A model generated the notes under the pieces. That model searched no databases. It saw only the letters and a list, made by a program, of their open reading frames with translations, and had not been told where the DNA came from. Positions 1-10,362 of a DNA stretch of 64,000 nucleotides are shown piece after piece (position 1 is the first letter of the stretch; every line of letters begins with the position of its first letter). Location of the stretch: assembly GCA_946965045.2 (NCBI GenBank), contig OX337232.1:1798001-1862000 (forward strand), in the 5' to 3' direction. The translations under genes and the position numbers were made by a program. The stretch is from Epithemia pelagica. Taxonomy: Eukaryota; Bacillariophyta; Bacillariophyceae; Surirellales; Surirellaceae.

Positions 1-98
1 GATGAAGAGTTAGTTTCTCAATTGCTTGTTTCCCATTTAGCAAGCGTACGAAAACGCCATCACGTACCAAGTCGGCTGACATGTCAGCATAACTCATC

Positions 99-3000
99 CT
101 AGGGTAAACGAAGGCGTCCACTGTCACCTTCATCTCGACCATCGTAGTCTCCCCAGGGTAAGTCAACCTCGTGCCATCCATTTGAATTGAACGTTAGAAT
201 GTTGGACAAAGTGACGTATGCAAATCTCGCAGGATACCTGCGGATCTTCTCCACCGGGGCGACATGCGTTGAAGCTGTTGCTCCCGTATCAACTTCTGTA
301 ATAAAGAAGTTCCCTTCTTTAACCTCCAATCGGATCTGGGGAACATCACGACAAATGCTCTCATAAACCGTGCTTTTGAAGTAGGTGGGAACCCAGAATG
401 GAGCAGCATGAACACCGCTTTGCTCTGTGATTCTCGCCCCCGGCAATGCTGGAGAACACATTATGTTGTACGGTGTCATGGACGATTCCCATCCACGAAC
501 AAGGTATACCATAGATGTGACCATACATCCGAAGAATAGTGTACGGGCAAGGAAAATGATAGTCGCCCATGTTACGCTGTTCTTCCTTTCGACAGCAAGC
601 CTCAAGCGCACCATCTCTTCGTACTGAGAGCCAAGAACATCATTCATTTTCCTGAACAAAGAGTCCTCTGGACGATACACGGTCGTGGTTTTTCGATCCT
701 TTGATCTGGAGTTGGCTTCTTTTTCGCTGGCGATCTCTGACAACACTGCGTTTGACTGTGCATCAAGGAAGCCAAAAATACCACGAAGCTGAGTGAGCTT
801 ACCAAGCATAGTTCGTGCACTTATCGAGTTCGTCGTCTTCATGTCTTCGGAGCCTCGAGAACTCGTTTGAGATGGGTCCGTAGCCATCTCACCTGCCGTG
901 GATCGGAGATTGCTTAGGCCTGTTTCTGCGAGCCTTAGCCGCGTTTCCAACTCCTCAACACCGCCACACCCATGCTCCTTTAATTTGGTAACTTTTGAAC
1001 GGACAAGCTGAGCCTGAACTTCCTGAAGTCGGATGAGCTCCAAAAGACAGGCAGATGTGTTCGATCTCTCTTCCAGAACCTCCTGGCGATCAACCGTCTT
1101 CAGACACTCATCCTCGGAACTTTCGGACACATCAGACTTTTCGGGTGTAACAGAATTCACCTGTGCTTGAAGAAAGCCGATGAGACCACGCAACTGTTTC
1201 AATTTCGCTTCACCAGCGTTTGCGTTGGGGTTTTGCGGTCCTTCAAACTCCGAGCGAAGTGTACTAAGCGCAGACCCTGCTAGCTTTAGCCTTGTTTCCA
1301 TTTCCTCCACCCCAATGCTACTGTTCTTCAGATTATTGACCTTTGATTGGACAAGCTCTGCTTCCTCTTGAACAACGATGATCTCTGCCAAAACAGATGC
1401 AGCTCGCTTTTTCTCTTGGTCCAACACTTCGTCGTCCGGCATAGCAGCGTTGACCTGCGCTGAAAGAAAACCAATAATTCCTCTTAGCTGGTTCACCTTT
1501 GAATCCCTTTGGGCAACATGCGCGGGAGTAATTGCATTGGCATCGGTTACATCCCCTTTTCCTTCAATTGCACGAACAATGCCCTCGAACTCATCTCTAA
1601 TCTCTGAAAGGGCGGTATCGGCGAGTCGAAATCGTGTCTCCATCTCTTTGATTCCGTCGCCTTTTCGCGCTTTTAATTCAGAGAGTTTTCCCCGCACCGG
1701 TTGGGTTTCCTCTTGTAGACTAACAATTTTCGACAAGCACTCTCGTATTTTACTTTTCTCGTTCTCTGTCAGGGAGCACACTTCTGACTTCTTCTTGGGT
1801 GCGGCGTCATCTGATACCGCAGCGTCCAATTGTGCTCTTAGGAAGCAAATGATCCCTCGGAGCCTGTTTACCTTCGCAAGATTATTCCGTGTATTGGAGA
1901 CTTGCACAGGTTCATCGACATTTTGAGATTGTGTACGTCCCTTTTCGACACTCTCCTCACATTCTAGGCGAAGATCTCGCAACGCAACTTCAGCAAGCCT
2001 CAACCTGGTGTCCATTTCATTGACACCAGCTTTTCCTCCTTCCTTGAGTTGATCAACTTTATTCCGCAGACACTGGGCATCATGTTCTTGGACTCTAATG
2101 ACCTCCATTAAACAAGTACATGCGCTGTCCTTCTCCCCAAGGAACTTTTCCCCCATCTCATGAAACTTTTCCTCGGCTGCTTTCTCGGCAGCAGTCTTCT
2201 TTGGGGCTCTTCGCTTCTCCTCTGACGCTATCGCTGCGTCCAAGTGCGAGTTGAGGAATGAAAGGATTCCTCGCAATCGAGCCAACTTCGCGAGGCTCTC
2301 CTGAGCATTGCTTGATTTTGCCACCTGCGGATCCGCATATGTCTCGCCGTCAATCTCGTTCTTCGTGCCCTCACAACCTGAACGAAGCTCCGTAAGGGCA
2401 ACCTCGACAAGTTTAAGTCGGGTATCCATCTCATGGACACGGACGTCACATTCCTGCAACTTGTTGACTTTGGACCGTGCATTCCCTGCCTCAAACTCTT
2501 GTACCTTGATAACATCCATCAAACAAGAGCACGCATGATCTTTCTCACTGAGAAATTTCTGCCGCATCAAGTCCAACTTTTCGGCTGGTACCACATTTTT
2601 CTGCGGTGGAGGTGGTTTTGTTGCAGACAAAATCGCGGCATCCAAGTGCGAGTTGAGGAATGAAAGAATGCCTCGCAATCGAGCCAACTTCGCGAGGCTC
2701 TCTTGAGCATTGCTTGATTTTGCCACCTGCGGATCCGCATATGTCTCGCCGTCAATCTCGTTCTTCGTGCCCTCACAACCTGAACGAAGCTCCGTAAGGG
2801 CAACCTCGACAAGTTTAAGTCGGGTATCCATCTCATCGACACGAACGTCACATTCCTGCAACTTGTTGACTTTGGACCGTGCATTCCCTGCCTCAAACTC
2901 TTGTACCTTGATAACATCCATCAAACAAGAGCACGCATGATCTTTCTCACTGAGAAATTTCTGCCGCATCAAGTCCAACTTTTCGGCTGGTACCACATTT

Positions 3001-5786
3001 TTCTGCGGTGGAGGTGGTTTTGTTGCAGACAAAATCGCGGCATCCAAGTGCGAGTTGAGGAATGAAAGAATGCCTCGCAATCGAGCCAACTTCGCGAGGC
3101 TCTCTTGAGCATTGCTTGATTTTGCCACCTGCGGATCCGCATATGTCTCGCCGTCAATCTCGTTCTTCGTGCCCTCACAACCTGAACGAAGCTCCGTAAG
3201 GGCAACCTCGACAAGTTTAAGTCGGGTATCCATCTCATCGACACGAACGTCACATTCCTGCAACTTGTTGACTTTGGACCGTGCATTCCCTGCCTCAAAC
3301 TCTTGTACCTTGATAACATCCATCAAACAAGAGCACGCATGATCTTTCTCACTGAGAAATTTCTGCCGCATCAAGTCCAACTTTTCGGCTGGTACCACAT
3401 TTTTCTGCGGTGGAGGTGGTTTTGTTGCAGACAAAATCGCGGCATCCAAGTGCGAGTTGAGGAACGAAAGAATCCCACCCAATCGATTTAGCTTTCCGAG
3501 ACTTTCCAGGGCATTGCTTGGTTTAACAGTTTCGATTTCTCCTGTTCTTTCTTCTTCGAGGTCCACGGTGATTTCCTCGCAGCTCAACCTAAGATCCCCC
3601 ATCGCGGTTTCGACGAGCCGAAGTCTTGTCTCCATTTCGTCGACACCTAGGTCGCTCTGTTCCTTCAAAGTGTTGATCTTTTCGTGAGCTAGGTGAACCT
3701 CATTTTCTTGGCAGTGCAACATGTCCATCAAACAAGCGCAAGCGCTTTCCTTCTCGCTGACCAGCTGCTCTCGCATTGACTCCAAGGCCTTGGCAGACGC
3801 CTTCTCCGCCTTGGAAGGGCGGCGATCATCATCCTCAAACATTGCAGCATTTAACTGAGCACGAAGAAAACAGAGGATTCCACGAAGCTGATTCAACTTT
3901 GCAAGACATTTCTTCGCACTGGATGGTTGAACTTCGTGATCGTCTTCGGAGTCCAACTGGTTCTCTTCCTCAATAACCCTCGTCGCCTCTTCACATTCCA
4001 TGCGGAGTTCGCCCAGGGCAACTTCGACGAGTTTGAGCCTTGTTTCCATTTCTTCAACTCCAACATTTTCCTTGCCCTGTAATTTATTGATTGTGGTTCT
4101 GATGAGTTGTGCCTCGCCTTCTTTTAAAGCAATAACTTCCGTCAAACAAGCAAATGCGGTCTCTTTTTCAGCCTGGAAATGTTGCCTCATAGCATGCAAC
4201 TTCTCATCTGCTTCTTGTTTCTCTTCTTCACCCGTCCTCTGAACAGAGCCTTCGTCACAATCTGTGGATTCCAACTGTGAATGAATAATGCCGAGAATCC
4301 GACCGAGATTCTGTACTTTGCCATGATTTGTTTTGAAGTCGGGTACATGGGGGATATCGTCTTGCTTTTCCTCATCCTCTACTGACTGAGTTCTGTAGGC
4401 TGTGAGCTTTCTTGTCGCCTCCTCGTATTCCTCACCAATTTGTGACAGTGCCTTATCCACCAAGTTCAACCTTGTTTCCATCTCATTCAAACCTGAGCAG
4501 GTGGACGAGGCGTCACCATCTTGCGACATGTCACTTATGTTTGTCAGTTGCTTGCGCAATTGGTCAACTTCTTGTTTCTTCATACGGATAACTTCAGCCA
4601 TACATTCACATGAGTACTCTTTTTCCTGCAGCTTCTCTTGTTTTCCTTCATGGATCATATTACGCAAATCTGCTACTTCCTTTTCGTATGCGGCATTTTC
4701 GTCGCGTAGAGTCCTCATTACACCTTCAAACTTCTCTTCGTTGGAAGCCTCAGCAGCTTTCAACTGACCGTGGACATAGCCCAGGACTTCGCGGAGCCTT
4801 CGAACCTTGGCAAAACTACTAGAAAAGTCAATGTCGTCCAGTTTCTTTTGGTTCGAAGACGAGCGCGCCTCTTCAATAACCTTCCCCTTCTCTTCGTGTT
4901 CTTTCAACAACGCCAAAAGGGCTGTTTCTGTGAGCTTGAGTCGAACCTTCATTTCTCCAAACCCAGCACTTTCTGATTCGTCATCAGTACTCATTCTTTC
5001 TTTCAGTTGGGAGAGCTTGGAGTTCACAGCTTGGGCTTCTCTCAGCTGAAGCAGAATGACCTGCTTCAAAGAAGCGTAAGTGTCTTCTTTTTCTTGTAGC
5101 AAATGTTTCCTTCCAGAAGCGGCGGAATCCAACTTGCCCTCATACTCTGTGCGAAGGTCAGCAAGGGCTTGTCGGGACGCGGCGTTCTGCTTCTCAGCCG
5201 AAGCAAGCTTCTCGTATGCCACGGCGACCTCCAACTGGTAGTCCGCTTCGGTCTTGGAAGCAAAGAGCTGCGAATAAAAGTTGGAAACGATGACCTGGAG
5301 ATTTTGAAGAGTTGCAATTTCGCTTCGAAGGACATTTGGGTCAATATCTTTCACAATGTCCTTTATGCTTTCGGCTTGACTATCATCCTCACTTGCGTCA
5401 TCTTCAGCGGATGCGACCTCTACAGTCGCACGTTCAACTCTCTTGGCTCTTTCGTTGTATTTCTGGCGAAGATCGGACAGCGATTGTTCGACCAGCCTGA
5501 GCCTTGCGTGAATGTCACTTTCTCCCGGAGAACCGCTCTCAAAGCTAGTGACTCGGGCCTTCATACCGGCGACCTTGTTTTGGACTTGTTCGACTTCACG
5601 GGCTTGGTTCAGAAGGAACTCCTTGAGGCTCGTGAAAGCGCATTCTTTCTCTTCAATCAAAATCTGCTTCTGAAGGATGCTTTGTTTCTTGAAGTCGTCA
5701 AATTCGCTCTGAAGAGCGATGAGGGCTGCATTTTCCACGGAGCCCTTATCGCTTTCCGCCAGCTTTGGTTTCTGCGAGAAGCCCAT
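99..5786 (-). CDS. Large repeat coiled-coil protein with C-terminal membrane segment
   Basis: An uninterrupted frame of 1,895 codons starts at an ATG at 5786. The protein is a chain of 12 related units of about 100-160 residues. Each carries an E-M-[ED]-T-R-[LF]-[KR]-L-[VA] core followed by a helical segment ending in a CEE- or EFE-like motif, and a second conserved stretch resembling KLxxLRGILSFLxxxL. Composition is rich in E, K, L, A and Q with heptad-like spacing, so long coiled coils are expected. Three units are near-identical (see the repeat entry). Near the C-terminus one hydrophobic segment (WATIIFLARTLFFGCMVTSM and flanks, about residues 1720-1745) looks like a membrane anchor, followed by about 120 residues of probable globular sequence. 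I recognise no named family; a structural or tethering role is only inference. The last 25-30 codons may be in the wrong frame (see findings), so the true C-terminus may lie beyond position 1. Confidence 0.75.
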   Translation of the reverse strand: MGFSQKPKLAESDKGSVENAALIALQSEFDDFKKQSILQKQILIEEKECAFTSLKEFLLNQAREVEQVQNKVAGMKARVTSFESGSPGESDIHARLRLVEQSLSDLRQKYNERAKRVERATVEVASAEDDASEDDSQAESIKDIVKDIDPNVLRSEIATLQNLQVIVSNFYSQLFASKTEADYQLEVAVAYEKLASAEKQNAASRQALADLRTEYEGKLDSAASGRKHLLQEKEDTYASLKQVILLQLREAQAVNSKLSQLKERMSTDDESESAGFGEMKVRLKLTETALLALLKEHEEKGKVIEEARSSSNQKKLDDIDFSSSFAKVRRLREVLGYVHGQLKAAEASNEEKFEGVMRTLRDENAAYEKEVADLRNMIHEGKQEKLQEKEYSCECMAEVIRMKKQEVDQLRKQLTNISDMSQDGDASSTCSGLNEMETRLNLVDKALSQIGEEYEEATRKLTAYRTQSVEDEEKQDDIPHVPDFKTNHGKVQNLGRILGIIHSQLESTDCDEGSVQRTGEEEKQEADEKLHAMRQHFQAEKETAFACLTEVIALKEGEAQLIRTTINKLQGKENVGVEEMETRLKLVEVALGELRMECEEATRVIEEENQLDSEDDHEVQPSSAKKCLAKLNQLRGILCFLRAQLNAAMFEDDDRRPSKAEKASAKALESMREQLVSEKESACACLMDMLHCQENEVHLAHEKINTLKEQSDLGVDEMETRLRLVETAMGDLRLSCEEITVDLEEERTGEIETVKPSNALESLGKLNRLGGILSFLNSHLDAAILSATKPPPPQKNVVPAEKLDLMRQKFLSEKDHACSCLMDVIKVQEFEAGNARSKVNKLQECDVRVDEMDTRLKLVEVALTELRSGCEGTKNEIDGETYADPQVAKSSNAQESLAKLARLRGILSFLNSHLDAAILSATKPPPPQKNVVPAEKLDLMRQKFLSEKDHACSCLMDVIKVQEFEAGNARSKVNKLQECDVRVDEMDTRLKLVEVALTELRSGCEGTKNEIDGETYADPQVAKSSNAQESLAKLARLRGILSFLNSHLDAAILSATKPPPPQKNVVPAEKLDLMRQKFLSEKDHACSCLMDVIKVQEFEAGNARSKVNKLQECDVRVHEMDTRLKLVEVALTELRSGCEGTKNEIDGETYADPQVAKSSNAQESLAKLARLRGILSFLNSHLDAAIASEEKRRAPKKTAAEKAAEEKFHEMGEKFLGEKDSACTCLMEVIRVQEHDAQCLRNKVDQLKEGGKAGVNEMDTRLRLAEVALRDLRLECEESVEKGRTQSQNVDEPVQVSNTRNNLAKVNRLRGIICFLRAQLDAAVSDDAAPKKKSEVCSLTENEKSKIRECLSKIVSLQEETQPVRGKLSELKARKGDGIKEMETRFRLADTALSEIRDEFEGIVRAIEGKGDVTDANAITPAHVAQRDSKVNQLRGIIGFLSAQVNAAMPDDEVLDQEKKRAASVLAEIIVVQEEAELVQSKVNNLKNSSIGVEEMETRLKLAGSALSTLRSEFEGPQNPNANAGEAKLKQLRGLIGFLQAQVNSVTPEKSDVSESSEDECLKTVDRQEVLEERSNTSACLLELIRLQEVQAQLVRSKVTKLKEHGCGGVEELETRLRLAETGLSNLRSTAGEMATDPSQTSSRGSEDMKTTNSISARTMLGKLTQLRGIFGFLDAQSNAVLSEIASEKEANSRSKDRKTTTVYRPEDSLFRKMNDVLGSQYEEMVRLRLAVERKNSVTWATIIFLARTLFFGCMVTSMVYLVRGWESSMTPYNIMCSPALPGARITEQSGVHAAPFWVPTYFKSTVYESICRDVPQIRLEVKEGNFFITEVDTGATASTHVAPVEKIRRYPARFAYVTLSNILTFNSNGWHEVDLPWGDYDGRDEGDSGRLRLP
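2239..3465 (-). repeat. Three tandem 402-bp near-identical coding repeats
   Basis: The same block recurs at a 402-bp spacing (for example the GGTACCACATTTTTCTGCGG stretch near 2590, 2992 and 3394). The second and third copies differ by only a few bases over their length. Because 402 is a multiple of three, each copy adds 134 residues in frame. The other nine units of the same protein are clearly diverged, so these copies arose recently or are kept alike by gene conversion. Confidence 0.92.
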
Positions 5787-6950
5787 TGTCGTAGTCCTTC
5801 TTTAGGGCGCTCTTGAAAGGGAACTTATGGATCTGTATCTTACCAATCGTAATAAAGTGTTGGTGGTCGAAAAAAGAGGATGTGAAAAAGTGACAACCAA
5901 ATTGGCACTGGTAGGTCATTCGATGCCGGAAATATCAACTCAATGTGGTAGAGCCTATGTGGTCATGATCTCAAGGAGCAAAGATCAACCACCAGAAGAT
6001 CCAATAAATACACAGCTGCGCTCATGGATGATGTATCTCCTCCCATCCAATTGCCTCATCTCCTCACTCTCACTTCTTATAAGTACGAGTAGCGCAGATG
6101 AAAAGCATTAAACATCTGGAGGTCACAGTCACACTGGTTGTCAGTTCGTCTCTTTCTTGCGTAAATGTCGGGTGTCGGGTGGGTGACATGGGTACGTAAA
6201 TTGCAATCTTCATTTAGATATGCGACACCCCCAAACCCGAAATCTATTTGCTCCTATCCCCCAATCCCCCAAGAAATCCATTGTGAGAAAACGCCGCATC
6301 TCTACCAATATTCATTCCAACACCCCCAAACTGCTCATTTGGAACTACCAATCGCGAAATATTGAAAACGTGATGGGATGGACCATGTCACCACACCTGT
6401 TGGGACCAACTGATGCCATCTGCACAGAAATGCCATCTCCAGAATACGACATTCGTAGGACAGGGATGGTGGTATAAAACAGATTGAGCTCTCTTCCACA
6501 GATGTTCCTTGGATGCTTCTCCATGCTCTGGAGTCTGCAGGTGGAATGATGTCATTCTTCTTGCTCTGAATACTCCATCGTACCCAACCAACTTCATACG
6601 ATATCAAATAAATGTCACCCTTCTACTGAATCTTAAATGAGCCTCTATCAAAAGGTCATCAAACAAAATGACTTCGGTGAAAAAGTCATGATGTCATTAA
6701 GAGTTCGAATTCTATAGAAATGCTGTGGGTTACGAGTTTTTTATAACAAATAATAACAACACGTCATACGTCATTCTAGTCGTCAAACCTACCATCCCTA
6801 CCAAACTTTGGGCCTTTTGAGTTCGCTTGAATTTAAATTTAGAAAGTAGTCGCGAATATTACACATTTACGGGCGTGCGCGCCCTCGGCGCGCTCTGGAA
6901 AGGTGAGCGTGCGCGCCACAAAATCCGGAGACCAAAGAAATACATCCACC
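5787..6950. other. Intergenic region between divergent genes
   Basis: About 1.16 kb separates the start of the coiled-coil gene from that of thymidylate kinase, so it should hold both promoters. Short frames here lack recognisable content. A GC-rich, CGCGC-rich patch sits just upstream of the kinase (about 6868-6920). No RNA gene or mobile element was recognised. Confidence 0.5.
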
Positions 6951-7942
6951 ATGTTGTTATCTTCGTCGTCGTCCTTGAAAAGCAAGCACAACAACGATCC
7001 AGGAAATCTGGTTCCTCATCCTCGCCAAGGTCGTCGTGGCGCCTTTGTGGTCTTGGAAGGACTTGATCGCAGCGGCAAAACGACGCAATGCAAACTTTTG
7101 TGGCAACGTTTGCTACAGGCTGGCATTGCTGCCTCATGCATCAAATTTCCGAACCGAACGACGGCAACGGGGCGGATTATCAATGATTACTTGCAGTCCC
7201 AACAGAATTTGGACGATCGTGCCATTCATCTATTGTTTTCCGCCAACCGATGGGAAGCAACGCACGATCTGACCAAGACCTTATACGACGGAACTACCAT
7301 CATTTGTGATCGATACGCCTACTCGGGAGTCGCCTTTTCGTCTGCCAAAGTGAAATCGGGAGCAACTAGTGACAAAGAAAACATGGCTCGTAATGGTGTT
7401 GATCGAAACTCAGACAGTGAACCAGTCATGTCGCTGGATTGGTGCCAAGCTCCCGATCGCGGTTTACCAGCGCCCGATTGTGTCATTTTCTTACAACTCT
7501 CACCGGAACAAGGTACGTCTCTGCCTTCTACTATGCCAGTTGATCTGATTTTTGTATGATTTCATAGTCCTGATTATCCGTTTGTGTCACAGCCGAGAGT
7601 AGGGGAGGCTATGGTGAAGAACGATACGAGAAGCGCGATATGCAACTGCGCGTTCGCCAGCGATTTGCCGAGCTACAACGCATGGACGAACAACAAAGAG
7701 CTAAATCAGTCGATTCATCGGACCCCAAAGCGACCACAGCGTCCCGTGTCCCCGCTTGGTATGTGATTGATGCTGCGCAATCCATGGAGGACGTTCATGC
7801 ACAAGTTTGGAATGCGATTCAATCCAGTACATCCTTTTCCGAAGACGGCACTACGTCTGAGCCACTGGGAAAACTGTGGGAAACCGGATACTTTAGCCGT
7901 CCCGAAGAGGTGAAGGAGGAAGAGAGGGGCGAAAGTATATAG
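6951..7942 (+). CDS. Thymidylate kinase (dTMP kinase)
   Basis: Phosphorylates dTMP to dTDP in dTTP synthesis. Two exons, 6951-7512 and 7593-7942, with a GTACGT...CACAG intron of 80 nt, give 303 residues. The ATG at 6951 sits in a CCACCATG context; an upstream in-frame GTG is not a likely start. Exon 1 has the P-loop EGLDRSGKTTQ, the substrate segment with FPNRTT, and DRYAYSGVAF. Exon 2 supplies the lid-like RGGYGEERYEK, which only reads correctly after splicing. About 30 low-complexity residues (SGATSDKENM and neighbours) are inserted between DRYAYSG and the conserved LDWCQAPDRGLPAPD. The protein is longer than the usual ~210 residues because of this insert, a Ser-rich N-terminal extension that could be a targeting sequence, and an acidic C-terminal tail. 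Family assignment is firm; location in the cell is not. Confidence 0.93.
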
Positions 7943-8048
7943 GAGGGAGTATGTAGAGAGTCGGTAATGTCAGGGTCATTGCTTGTTGTTCCACTTTTCT
8001 ATGTTAGTTCCCCCTTTTATTTTGATTTTGGGCATTGTCTTGGTACTC

Positions 8049-8276
8049 CTAGTCGTTGTTCGAATTCATGGCACGATTGTGCAAGGAGGAAAAGAATTTT
8101 TCGTCCTCTTCTCTCTGTCGTTTGATTTTTTGAATTTGCTGTTGTCGATATCCAAATAAAAACACGGTAATTATAGCTTGCCCACCCAATAGAATCTGCC
8201 AATGGATTGGGGCGCGTTTGTAGGCCGCCCATGCCTGTTGAAACAAATTGCCTCTCGGACCGCTGCTGCTTGCCAT
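8049..8276 (-). CDS. Small single-pass membrane protein, unknown function
   Basis: A 75-codon frame starts at an ATG in a favourable context (ACCATGG on the minus strand). It encodes a basic N-terminus (MASSSGPRGNLFQQAWAAYK), one hydrophobic stretch (WQILLGGQAIITVFLFGY) and a charged C-terminal helix rich in Q, K, R and E. The shape resembles small subunits of mitochondrial inner-membrane complexes, but I recognise no family. It converges with the thymidylate kinase gene, leaving about 106 bp between stops. Its short length keeps confidence moderate. Confidence 0.5.
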   Translation of the reverse strand: MASSSGPRGNLFQQAWAAYKRAPIHWQILLGGQAIITVFLFGYRQQQIQKIKRQREEDEKFFSSLHNRAMNSNND

Positions 8277-8403
8277 GGTCGTTCTTCGGAGGAATGATGC
8301 CTGCGATCTTTTCTGACCAGGACGCCAAGATTTTGGTACTCCTCAGCGGCTGTCATACAATTGGTTTTAAATCGTGCTGCGCCCCTGTTTCCTCACAGTT
8401 CTC

Positions 8404-8511
<108 letters not shown>

Positions 8512-8758
8512 CAACCACACCGTGGTCTCGGTTCTCTGTTCCAATATCTCCTGTTCTGTTTTGACATCTCCATTCCATTGATTCCCCATTCTTTGCAAGG
8601 ACTTGCTAATTGCCATACATTCGCCTATCATATCCTCTGGATTTTTTGTCAACGAATCTAAGCCTACGAACTCGTACGGCGCAACGTCAAACTCTTTGTT
8701 CTCCACCTCGATTGCAAAACCACATCCCAGAAGAAGTACTACACCTTCAGAGTCTGTC

Positions 8759-10362
8759 ATGGGTATCCCATACCTTCGAAGTGCCTCTTCTGCACAAGAA
8801 GAGGATGGTCTCTACAATCGTCCCGAAGCATCAACATCAACAAGAAGATCCTCCCGCTTTGAATGGTTCTGGATTGCGATTCGATTTTGTAACACGTTTG
8901 CGGTCACCATTTTGGGAGTTTGTGTGGTTTGGATTTTCCTTCAACTTCAATACATTACATATTCCTTAAAGCAAGAATCGGACCGCATTGATGGCTTGCT
9001 GGACCAAATACAACAGCAACAGACGCAACAGATACAGGAACTAGATCAGAAGGTATGTCCTGACCGTGATTCGTGCATATCACAAGAAACAATGGAAGAT
9101 CTAACTTGTTTGCTGTCGCTTCAATCCTCCATTAGGTGGAAAACAATCATTCTTTAACTCTGTATCAAATGGCTGGCACTTTCACACTCATTACATGTGT
9201 ACTGACAACGTTTCACATGAGCACACACTTGAGAAATTACAACGAACCAATTGTACAGAGAAGGATTGTTACAATATTGTGGATGAGTCCGATTTACGGA
9301 GTGACAGCCTTTCTTTCTTTGTTATTTCCCAGCGCTGATGGGTATTTGGCCGTGATTCGCGATTTTTACGAGGCATACACGGTGTACACGTTTTTGGCCC
9401 TGTTGATTGCCATTTTGGGTCGTGGGGATCGTGACGCAGTTGTGCGAGTGTTGGCTCAACATGCGGATCATTTGAAGAAGCCAACCGCATGCTTAAACTC
9501 ATGCTACCACCCACCTCCTGACACCTCGGATGAAGCAATGGCCAACGCTGTTCTTTACGAATGTCAAGTGTTGGCAATGCAATTCGTCTTTATCAGACCC
9601 ATTACCTCCATCGCCTCTTTTGTTTCAACAACCCTTATGCAGAACCGTGATACGGACAACGACAACGACCCTTGGGCCTTATTCAAGACTCCCAACTTCT
9701 ACATTGCCATGGTGACGAATGTCACGGTGTTTCTTGCCTTTACGGGGCTTCTCAAGTTTTATCATGCAGTTCGTGACGATTTGCAGTGGTGTCAGCCCTT
9801 TTCAAAGTTTATGGCAATCAAAGGAGTTGTCTTTTTGACGTTTTGGCAAGGACTCCTTATTTCCATTTTCGTATCGGTTCATGAAGCCAACAAATCCAAC
9901 GACGACAGTGACAGCAGCGGCACCGCATCTGGAAAAACAGCTCAAGAGCAAGCCACGGAAATTCAACATATTTTGATCTGCTTGGAGATGGTATTTTTCA
10001 GCATTGCACATTTCTGTGTTTTTCCTGCGGAAGAATGGGAACCGAATTACAGACCTACAGAGTTCCAAGCTCCATCAATGGGAATAAAGGATTTTGCCAA
10101 GGATGTGTCCTACATTATGAGTTCCGGAAAGAGACGGAGAGATGCTGCCACAAAAAAGGTTGGTGGTGAGCTTGCAATGAGCATACCGCAGGACGATGTG
10201 TGCGATGGTGACACTGAAGATGGAACCCTTCCATCCGAGAAAATGGATCGTGACGAAACTGCTTCACCGGAAACAGAGCGTTACGATGACAACGACGCAG
10301 ATCCACTGGCGCGTTCGCCATCAAGTAAGCTTTCCTCCGAGGAGGAGAGAACAGTAATTTGA
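8759..10362 (+). CDS. TMEM184 / OSTalpha-like (DUF300) membrane protein
   Basis: Two exons, 8759-9052 and 9136-10362, joined in phase 0 (GTATGT...TTAG intron, 83 nt) give 506 residues. The first in-frame ATG is 8759; the open frame upstream has no ATG. The protein has an N-terminal membrane segment (about residues 35-60), a Gln-rich linker, then the DUF300 core: HLRNYNEPIVQRRIV, then LWMSPIYGVTAFLSLLFP, then IRDFYEAYTVYTFLALLIAI, followed by QFVFIRPITSI and further helices. These motifs are diagnostic of the TMEM184/organic solute transporter alpha family, seven-pass membrane proteins of uncertain transport role. The C-terminal ~100 residues are hydrophilic and acidic. The exact cargo cannot be inferred. 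Confidence 0.9.

Noticed and set aside
1378..1926. A 182-codon plus-strand frame within the coiled-coil gene
   Set aside because: It is the Ser/Thr-rich shadow of the Glu/Lys-rich coiled-coil coding strand, as are other antisense frames there.
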